From the NCBI GenBank assembly GCA_947501935.1, contig CANMXU010000001.1, positions 62,001 to 126,000 on the forward strand: a DNA stretch of 64,000 bases, in the 5' to 3' direction. The translations under genes were made by a program, and so were the position numbers. The notes below the pieces were generated by a model. It was not told the DNA's origin, made no database searches, and worked only from the letters and a program-made list of their open reading frames with translations. The stretch is from an uncultured Alteromonadaceae bacterium. GTDB lineage: Bacteria > Pseudomonadota > Gammaproteobacteria > Enterobacterales > Alteromonadaceae. The stretch's first letter is position 1. The number at the start of each line of letters is the position of its first letter. Below, piece by piece: positions 57,795-64,000 of the stretch.

Positions 57795-58385
57795 TTGCTT
57801 TTAATGATCGACAATTATGACTCTTTCACCTTTAATCTTGTGCATTATTTTCGAGCCTTGGGCCAACAAGTTGAAGTATTTCGTAATGATCAAATATCAC
57901 TTGAAGAAATAACCGCCTTAGCGCCACAATATATTGTGATATCACCAGGACCATGTGCCCCTGACAGTGCAGGTATATCATTAGCGGTGATTAAAGAGTT
58001 TGCTAATCGCATTCCCATTTTAGGGGTGTGCTTAGGTCATCAGTGTATTGCCCAAGCTTTTGGCGCAAAAGTTGAAAAAGCCCATAAAGTAATGCATGGT
58101 AAAGTGAGTGAAATTAGTCATAATGGTGAAGGACTTTTTGCTGGGCTTAACAACCCTTTAGCGGTTACTCGCTATCATTCATTAGTGGTTAATAAAGCTT
58201 CATTACCACCAGAGCTTATTGCCACCGCTGTTAGTATTAATAGTAATAACCAAGAAGAAGTTATGGCGCTTAAGCATCAGCATATGCCAATAGCCAGTGT
58301 ACAATTTCATCCTGAGTCAGTTCTTACCGCACAAGGTCAGCAACTGCTTAACAATTTTATAACCGAGTATGATAAGCAAAACTAA
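57795..58385 (+). CDS. pabA: Aminodeoxychorismate/anthranilate synthase glutamine amidotransferase
   Basis: This class I amidotransferase of about 196 residues supplies ammonia for p-aminobenzoate (folate) or anthranilate synthesis. LLMIDNYDSFTFNLVHYF, VISPGPCAPDSAGIS, the Cys loop ILGVCLGHQCIAQAFG and SVQFHPES are all present. GTGAG at 57783-57787 lies seven bases before a TTG at 57795, which gives the usual N-terminus; a GTG at 57783 and an ATG at 57804 are alternatives. Position next to argD is as in many gammaproteobacteria, where this gene is named pabA. Confidence 0.93.
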   Translation: MLLMIDNYDSFTFNLVHYFRALGQQVEVFRNDQISLEEITALAPQYIVISPGPCAPDSAGISLAVIKEFANRIPILGVCLGHQCIAQAFGAKVEKAHKVMHGKVSEISHNGEGLFAGLNNPLAVTRYHSLVVNKASLPPELIATAVSINSNNQEEVMALKHQHMPIASVQFHPESVLTAQGQQLLNNFITEYDKQN

Positions 58386-58453
58386 TCATTTAACAAAATC
58401 GGTCGATAATAACCATAAGTCGATTAATAAGACCATAAACTAACAAAGTAATC

Positions 58454-59602
58454 ATGCAACTATTCGAAGAAAATAAAACAGTTTCTGCCATTTATGAGCG
58501 CTCATTGAGCTTAGCTATAGGTAAAGAATTTACTTTGCTACAAAATGGCAAAATAGCGAATGCTAAGCAACAAGGCAGTGAACAAACTTTTCGACGTCGT
58601 GAATTACTTGCAGTGGAAGAACAAGCGCAAAAAGATAAAATTATCAAAGAGCACGGTAAACAACACTTTAAAGAACAAGTGATGGAAAAATTCTATAACC
58701 GTGTACTAGAAAAAGTTGACCATGAATTTGAAAACAGCGAGCACTTATTTTCTGCTACTTTATCAATTGAACATGCCGCGCCCGATATTTTAGAAATTTT
58801 GGCAGTAAAAGCAGCTTCAGTGAACCGCATTACTCCCCTAGCAAAATCACTACCTTGGCTGGCTACCGATTTAGTTAATTTGGTTAATAAGCCCCAATAT
58901 AGAAAACGTGCTGACGTACAAGTAACCGAGCCGGGCATTGCTTTAAGCTATATTGGCCTTGATAACTTAAAACTTATTTTACCAACCTTTATTCTTAAAC
59001 ATTGGCTACCCACCAGCACCACGCCATTTGGCTTACTGAAAAGAAAGCTATGGAACGATAGCCTTTCTGTCGCCCTTGCAACAAAAGCGTTAGCTGAAGA
59101 AGATGGTGATATAGACGAATATACCGCATTTACCGGCGGTATGATCTCTAACTTAGGTACATTAGCCGTGACCCGCTGTTTTTTAAATATCCATAACGAT
59201 ATGTACAATAGCGAACTGAAAGAAGCTTACGAAGGTCGTGATAAAAAACTACACGACATTATGGCTGAGTTTGATAGTTGCCCAGAATTGTTATTAATTC
59301 AATTAAGCAAGCGTAGCAGTAAAGTTACCGCTGATATGGTTGAGTTAATGCGCTTTGACCGCTTACAAATCACCGAAGCGATATTTGATTTAGCTTACGC
59401 TACCGACTTAAAGCCTATGTGTAAACTGGCCAAATATATCGCTAAAGCAAAAGCTTACATCGCTTTTAGAAACCTTGCCAAAGAAGATTTGATCAGCCCT
59501 GATGAAGCAAAACAGTTGCTTTCCTGCGTAAAATTAACGCCAGCAAATATCGAATTATTGAAAAAAACCGATATTGACCACCTAAAATTAAATTTCAAAT
59601 AA
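58454..59602 (+). CDS. HDOD domain protein
   Basis: This 382-residue cytoplasmic protein carries an HDOD domain at about residues 110-300 (ILAVKAASVNRITPLAKSLP, LSYIGLDNLKLILPTFILK, TGGMISNLGTLAV). HDOD domains are related to HD phosphohydrolases but usually lack metal ligands and act in signalling. The N-terminal 100 residues are charged and may form a coiled coil. It lies between pabA and argD; the link, if any, is unknown. Confidence 0.88.
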   Translation: MQLFEENKTVSAIYERSLSLAIGKEFTLLQNGKIANAKQQGSEQTFRRRELLAVEEQAQKDKIIKEHGKQHFKEQVMEKFYNRVLEKVDHEFENSEHLFSATLSIEHAAPDILEILAVKAASVNRITPLAKSLPWLATDLVNLVNKPQYRKRADVQVTEPGIALSYIGLDNLKLILPTFILKHWLPTSTTPFGLLKRKLWNDSLSVALATKALAEEDGDIDEYTAFTGGMISNLGTLAVTRCFLNIHNDMYNSELKEAYEGRDKKLHDIMAEFDSCPELLLIQLSKRSSKVTADMVELMRFDRLQITEAIFDLAYATDLKPMCKLAKYIAKAKAYIAFRNLAKEDLISPDEAKQLLSCVKLTPANIELLKKTDIDHLKLNFK

Positions 59603-59865
59603 TTTCTGATTATTTATTAACACCTCACTTAGTAACAAAAATTAACATCCACTGACAGCCTTGGCTTCTGCTAGCCGAGTTATGCGCAAAAACCAAGACA
59701 AATAGTTATTCACTCAAACTGAATATTTTTTAATAAGCTCTTGTTTCATAAGGGCTAGAGAAGAATTCAATAAGACAAAAGTAAATTCTTGTGCCATAAT
59801 GGCCTTCTGTTTTATCACTTATGCTAAATATTATTTTTGGTATATATTTAAACCATCCCATACTA

Positions 59866-59885
59866 TTTGGGAGATATTTCCCAAA
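59866..59885 (+). promoter_or_regulatory. Inverted repeat before argD, possible leader hairpin or operator
   Basis: TTTGGGA and TCCCAAA are exact inverted arms six bases apart, directly before the AAGGAG of argD. A third half-site TCCCA at 59856-59860 could pair with TGGGA instead, so two structures exclude each other. Confidence 0.35.
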
Positions 59886-59899
59886 CTCTAAAGGAGTAA

Positions 59900-61120
<1,221 letters not shown>

Positions 61121-61142
61121 CTTTCCCCTGTCTTTGTTTATT

Positions 61143-61175
61143 GCCTGTTAGCGCCATACTAACAGGCTTACTTTT
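61143..61175 (+). terminator. Hairpin between argD and astA
   Basis: GCCTGTTAG and CTAACAGGC form a 9-bp stem with a 7-base loop, followed by TTACTTTT. It may act as a partial terminator or mRNA stabiliser within the argD-astA-astD operon. Confidence 0.6.
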
Positions 61176-61195
61176 CAATTTATTGAGACGTTTTT

Positions 61196-62212
61196 ATGAT
61201 CATTATACGCCCTATTCAGCACAGCGATTATGACTCATTACATCGTATTGCGGTGGAATCAGGTCACGGATTTACATCACTGCCGGTTAATGAAACATTA
61301 CTAAAACAACGCATTGATAAGGCTGAAAAATCATTTGCAAAAACCGTAAGCCAAGCAGGAAGTGAGAGCTACCTATTTGTGCTTGAAGATACTGAAACTG
61401 GCCAAGTAGTTGGTACTAGCGGTATTGAAGCTGCGGTAGGTTTAGACGACGCATTTTACCATTACCATTTAGGTAAAGTAGTACATAGTTCGCGTGAGCT
61501 TAATATTTACAACACGGTAGAAACATTATCTTTGTGTAATGACTACACTGGCGCATCAGAAATTTGCACCTTATTTTTAAGTGATAGCCACCGTAAAAAT
61601 AATAATGGCCGTTTGTTATCTCGTTGTCGCCTTTTATTTGTCGCTGAACATCAACAGCGTTTCGCTGACACTATTATCGCTGAAATGCGTGGCGTATCAG
61701 ACGAAGACGGGCGTTCTCCTTTTTGGAATTGGCTAGAGGAACACTTTTTCTCAATGGACTTTCCAACCGCTGATTACTTAACGGGTATCGGCAAAAAAGA
61801 GTTTATTGCCGAGCTAATGCCCAAACACCCAATTTATGTGAGCTTGCTCAGTAAAGATGCCCAAGCAGTTATTAATCAAGTACATCCAAAAACCATACCG
61901 GCACTAAAATTATTAGAAGCTGAAGGTTTTACCCGTCGTGGTTATGTCGATATTTTTGACGGTGGCCCCACCGTTGAAGCTGAAAAAAACAATATTAAAA
62001 CCATTGCTCAAAGTCAGCGTTGCCAAGTACTTATTGGCGAAGTAACCAGCAGTGATAACTTTATTATTTGCAACAACCAAGTACAACATTTTAGGGCTGT
62101 ACAAGCGCCCGTTTTATTAAGAAAAACGGCAGAGCAAGTAGTCATTAGCCCTGAAGTTGCACAAGCGTTACAAGTTTCTGAAAACGATTGGGTTCGCATC
62201 GTCGCCAATTAA
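61196..62212 (+). CDS. astA: Arginine N-succinyltransferase
   Basis: This 338-residue enzyme starts the arginine succinyltransferase pathway by moving succinyl from succinyl-CoA to arginine. IIRPIQHSDYDSLHRIAVESG, LFLSDSHRKNNNGRLLSRCR and RGVSDEDGRSPFWNWLEEHFF are highly characteristic. It is followed by astD after 63 bases. astB and astE are not in the window. Confidence 0.96.
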   Translation: MIIIRPIQHSDYDSLHRIAVESGHGFTSLPVNETLLKQRIDKAEKSFAKTVSQAGSESYLFVLEDTETGQVVGTSGIEAAVGLDDAFYHYHLGKVVHSSRELNIYNTVETLSLCNDYTGASEICTLFLSDSHRKNNNGRLLSRCRLLFVAEHQQRFADTIIAEMRGVSDEDGRSPFWNWLEEHFFSMDFPTADYLTGIGKKEFIAELMPKHPIYVSLLSKDAQAVINQVHPKTIPALKLLEAEGFTRRGYVDIFDGGPTVEAEKNNIKTIAQSQRCQVLIGEVTSSDNFIICNNQVQHFRAVQAPVLLRKTAEQVVISPEVAQALQVSENDWVRIVAN

Positions 62213-62275
62213 ATTCAACACACCGACAAGTCATCACCAGTAATCGTAAAGTTGATGTCATAGAGGAATATACAA

Positions 62276-63745
62276 ATGTCTTATCCAGTCCAATTAATTA
62301 ACGGCCAATGGCTTGATGGCCTTGGTCATAATGTTAGCTCTGTAAACCCAGCAAAAAATGAAGTTATTTGGCAAGGACAAGCCGCAACAGCCGAACAAGT
62401 TAATACGGCTGTAATTAGTGCTCGTAGCGCGTTTGAGTCTTGGGGCGTATTAGCCATTGACGAACGCGTTAGCATCGTTGAAAAATTTGCTGCACAGCTG
62501 GGCGAAAATAAAGAAGCGTTAGCCAATACCATCGCCTTAGAAACAGGTAAACCGTTATGGGAAACCCGCACTGAAGTTGGTGCTATGGTAGGTAAAATAG
62601 CCATTTCATTAAAAGCTTATTATGAACGCACAGGTACCGTTGAAAACCCTATGCCCGGTGCTAAAGCTTTTATTCGTCATAAACCTCATGGTGTTGTTGC
62701 CGTATTTGGTCCTTATAATTTCCCCGGACATTTGCCTAATGGTCATATCGTCCCCGCCTTAATTGCGGGCAATACCATTGTATTTAAACCAAGCGAACTA
62801 ACCCCAAAAGTCGCTGAAGAAATGCTTAAACTTTGGCTTAAAGCTGGCTTACCCGCCGGCGTTATTAACATGGTTCAAGGTGAAGTGGAAACGGGGAAAG
62901 CGTTAGCAAGCCATAAGCTTATTGACGGTTTGTTTTTCACTGGCAGCTCAACCACTGGTCATTTATTACATGAGCAGTTTGGCGGTCAACCGGGCAAAAT
63001 ATTAGCGTTAGAAATGGGCGGTAATAACCCGTTAATTGTTAAAGACACAGCTGACGTAAATGCTGTAGTTCACGATATCATTCAATCGGCCTTTGTTACT
63101 ACCGGCCAACGCTGTACTTGTGCACGTCGTTTATTTATTGAAAATAATGCCCAAGGCGATGCTATTTTAGCTAAATTAATCAGCGCGACGAAAGCAATTA
63201 AAATTGGTTATTTTGATGATGAAGAGCAGCCTTTTATTGGCTCGATGATCTCTGAAAAAGCAGCCTTAGGCTTAGTTGCCGCGCAGCAACAATTACTTGA
63301 TTTGGGGGCAAGTTCATTATTAATGATGAAACACCTTGAACAAGGCACAGGTTTTATCTCTCCGGGTATTGTCGATGTTACCAATATTAGTGAGATGCCT
63401 GATGATGAACACTTTGGTCCATTATTAAAAGTGTATCGTTATAGCGATTTTGACGCAGCTATTGATGAAGCCAACAATACCAGCTTTGGTTTGTCTGCTG
63501 GTTTATTGTGCGACAATGAAGAATTGTATCAGCACTTTTTCAGCCGAATTCGTGCTGGCATTGTGAATTGGAACAAACCAATAACCGGTGCCAGTAGTGC
63601 CGCACCTTTTGGTGGTATAGGCGGCAGTGGTAACCACAGAGCTAGTGCTTATTATGCTGCTGATTACTGCGCTTATCCGGTTGCTTCAGTAGAAGCACAA
63701 AAAGTTGCGTTACCTGAAAACCTAAGCCCTGGCTTAGTGATCTAG
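62276..63745 (+). CDS. astD: N-succinylglutamate 5-semialdehyde dehydrogenase
   Basis: This 489-residue NAD-dependent aldehyde dehydrogenase oxidises succinylglutamate semialdehyde in arginine degradation. [20 protein letters not shown], the catalytic Glu in [12 protein letters not shown] and the Cys in [12 protein letters not shown] are present; the ending [20 protein letters not shown] is typical of AstD. AGAGGA precedes the ATG. It continues the astA transcript. Confidence 0.96.
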   Translation: MSYPVQLINGQWLDGLGHNVSSVNPAKNEVIWQGQAATAEQVNTAVISARSAFESWGVLAIDERVSIVEKFAAQLGENKEALANTIALETGKPLWETRTEVGAMVGKIAISLKAYYERTGTVENPMPGAKAFIRHKPHGVVAVFGPYNFPGHLPNGHIVPALIAGNTIVFKPSELTPKVAEEMLKLWLKAGLPAGVINMVQGEVETGKALASHKLIDGLFFTGSSTTGHLLHEQFGGQPGKILALEMGGNNPLIVKDTADVNAVVHDIIQSAFVTTGQRCTCARRLFIENNAQGDAILAKLISATKAIKIGYFDDEEQPFIGSMISEKAALGLVAAQQQLLDLGASSLLMMKHLEQGTGFISPGIVDVTNISEMPDDEHFGPLLKVYRYSDFDAAIDEANNTSFGLSAGLLCDNEELYQHFFSRIRAGIVNWNKPITGASSAAPFGGIGGSGNHRASAYYAADYCAYPVASVEAQKVALPENLSPGLVI

Positions 63746-63781
63746 GCGCTGATTGTGAACCTATTAGATGCCATGAAAATT

Positions 63782-63805
63782 GCAGGCATTAAACCCTGCT
63801 TTTAT
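63782..63805 (+). terminator. Weak hairpin after astD
   Basis: GCAGG and CCTGC form a short 5-bp stem followed by TTTTAT. It is weak, and transcription may continue into the DUF1338 gene. Confidence 0.35.
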
Positions 63806-63935
63806 AAAAGTATCGACCAATTATAAATTACTGGCGGATAGGCTCTATTCGTCAGCATTTCATTATCTGTAAATTCTGCCCTCAGTCTATCTGTCTCTTA
63901 CTACACTTATTATAAGCTGCAACAAGGAGTCTGTG

Positions 63936-64000
63936 ATGACTAAAGAAATAACAACATTATTCGACCATATTTGGCAGGACTATATTTCAGTTACGCCTAG
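63936..64000 (+). CDS. DUF1338 protein (2-oxoadipate dioxygenase/decarboxylase family), start only
   Basis: Only the first 21 codons are in the window. TTLFDHIWQDYISVTP after the start matches the N-terminus of DUF1338 (YdcJ/HglS) proteins, non-haem iron enzymes of which some act on 2-oxoadipate in lysine breakdown. AAGGAG lies six bases before the ATG at 63936. A gene of this family following astD is common in related marine bacteria, which supports the call. Confidence 0.7.
   Translation, partial: MTKEITTLFDHIWQDYISVTP

Noticed and set aside
59711..59740. ArgR box upstream of argD
   Set aside because: TGAAT occurs near 59720, but the second half-site at the required spacing is absent.

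Overview
The window reads as chromosome of an AT-rich marine gammaproteobacterium of the order Alteromonadales, most likely a Colwelliaceae relative (Colwellia or Thalassotalea type). The basis is gene content and order: fadBA, mpl-ubiX, pabA-HDOD-argD-astA-astD-DUF1338, a NarK transporter followed by a phosphatase/kinase fusion, and long TonB-dependent receptors without SusD partners. This assignment is inference; no rRNA, tRNA, CRISPR array, prophage or complete insertion sequence was seen.

Bases 1-25730 form a polysaccharide utilisation locus running off the left edge. Most genes are on the minus strand: a GH3 beta-glucosidase (cut by the edge), a lipoprotein sulfatase, a TonB receptor, a second TonB receptor with a signalling STN domain, a second sulfatase, a FecR anti-sigma factor, a FecI-like ECF sigma factor, a GH29 alpha-L-fucosidase, a GH97 enzyme, a third TonB receptor and a glycoamylase-like hydrolase. 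A divergent plus-strand gene encodes a 1165-residue secreted multidomain protein of no family I recognise. Fucosidase plus two sulfatases point to a sulfated, fucose-containing algal glycan. A 33-bp bipartite element (ATTRYGGNTTNTN, 11 bases, CTCTTTATW) lies upstream of the GH3 gene, the first receptor, the sigma operon, the glycoamylase-like gene and the 1165-residue gene, always with the same spacing. It is the best candidate for the promoter of this ECF sigma factor and would make the locus an autoregulated regulon that senses its glycan through the STN receptor and FecR.

Bases 26000-35620 hold housekeeping and transport genes: a small Oxidored-like protein, elbB, a Bcr/CflA-type exporter, a MocR regulator divergent from a small ORF and a DMT exporter, fbp, a manganese-type inorganic pyrophosphatase and a prolyl oligopeptidase lipoprotein. 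Bases 35917-37024 hold a periplasmic binding protein gene broken by one 13-bp tandem duplication. The fadBA operon follows, then a secreted G8-domain beta-helix protein, a solute-binding protein, and mpl-ubiX.

Bases 47091-50885 are a likely operon of a MOSC/ferredoxin protein with the 5-oxoprolinase genes pxpABC. After a DUF481 outer-membrane protein comes a nitrate module (NarK transporter, PP2C/kinase fusion, porin) preceded by a leader able to fold into a multi-branched RNA. About 3.4 tandem copies of a 92-99 bp hairpin-forming repeat (57252-57581) separate it from pabA, an HDOD gene and the arginine succinyltransferase genes argD/astC, astA, astD and the start of a DUF1338 gene.
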